A DNA stretch of 64,000 nt, from contig CATKHK010000134.1 in assembly GCA_949751835.1 (NCBI GenBank), positions 1-64,000 on the forward strand. The letters are read 5' to 3'. The translations under genes were made by a program, and so were the position numbers. Under the pieces are notes generated by a model. That model searched no databases. It saw nothing but the letters and a program-made list of their open reading frames with translations, and was not told the DNA's origin. The DNA is from Blepharisma japonicum. Its lineage: Eukaryota > Ciliophora > Heterotrichea > Heterotrichida > Blepharismidae. Every line of letters starts with the position of its first letter. The first letter of the stretch is position 1. Shown here piece by piece: positions 63,979 to 64,000 of this stretch.

Positions 63979-64000
63979 AAATCCATTTTCAAATAAATAT

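Noticed and set aside
1-64000. Whole window as germline (micronuclear) DNA
   Set aside because: About forty genes are uninterrupted; germline heterotrich DNA would be expected to carry many more IESs. Only two precise insertions were found, so a somatic assembly with retained insertions fits better, though this is not proven.

Overview
The window reads as somatic-type nuclear DNA of a heterotrich ciliate, most likely Blepharisma or a close relative. Two things seen in the sequence support this. First, long conserved proteins (WD40, copine, EZH2-like methyltransferase, beta-tubulin-like, TBC, MORN and others) stay open only if TGA is read as Trp, while TAA and TAG end genes. Second, five introns of exactly 15 nt (GTAA...TAG) can be placed, each restoring a conserved protein. 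Intergenic DNA is AT-rich and short, genes lie on both strands, and one 5S rRNA gene is present. No tRNA gene, telomere, CRISPR array, virus-like element or autonomous transposon was recognised.

The two ends differ from the middle. About 0-13 kb and 56-64 kb carry an expanded, lineage-specific family: a small N-terminal Cys/His finger (C-x4-C-x7-C-x-C-x6/7-C-x2-H-x3-H), a coiled coil and a kelch-like propeller. Six clustered members are largely readable. One relative has the coiled coil joined to TPR repeats. Several copies are decayed or fragmentary (12.4-13.2, 58.3-58.5, 62.3-62.6 and 63.3-63.7 kb). A more distant MGC-type EF-hand/kelch gene sits at 45 kb. Two family members are cut by precise, short-repeat-flanked insertions of 224 bp (ATA repeat) and 69 bp (TTCCATC repeat). 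Their exact removal restores paralog-like reading frames, as expected of internal eliminated sequences (IESs).

The middle (13-55 kb) is dense with housekeeping and ciliary genes. There is a U-box/ubiquitin-like protein, a CDK5RAP1-type tRNA methylthiotransferase, 5S rRNA, an EZH2-type H3K27 methyltransferase, copine, a LITAF-like protein, a TFIIIC-like winged-helix protein, a thioredoxin-like membrane protein and proteasome Rpt2. These are followed by a PH-FYVE protein, a 2-phosphoglycerate kinase/LPA1-like protein, a protein kinase, a TBC Rab-GAP, a CFAP68-like protein, mitoribosomal mS41, a WD40 protein, a divergent beta-tubulin, a GTSF1-like double CHHC finger protein, DNase II, GAR1, an NDUFAF2-like protein, two MORN proteins, a START protein, ODR4 and a PH plus NlpC/P60-like protein.

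Two genes, the EZH2-like enzyme and the GTSF1-like protein, belong to families that act in small-RNA-guided DNA elimination in other ciliates. This is notable beside IES-like insertions, but they are 25 kb apart and no physical linkage is implied. A 3.6 kb gene joins WD40 repeats to a TRP/polycystin-type channel.
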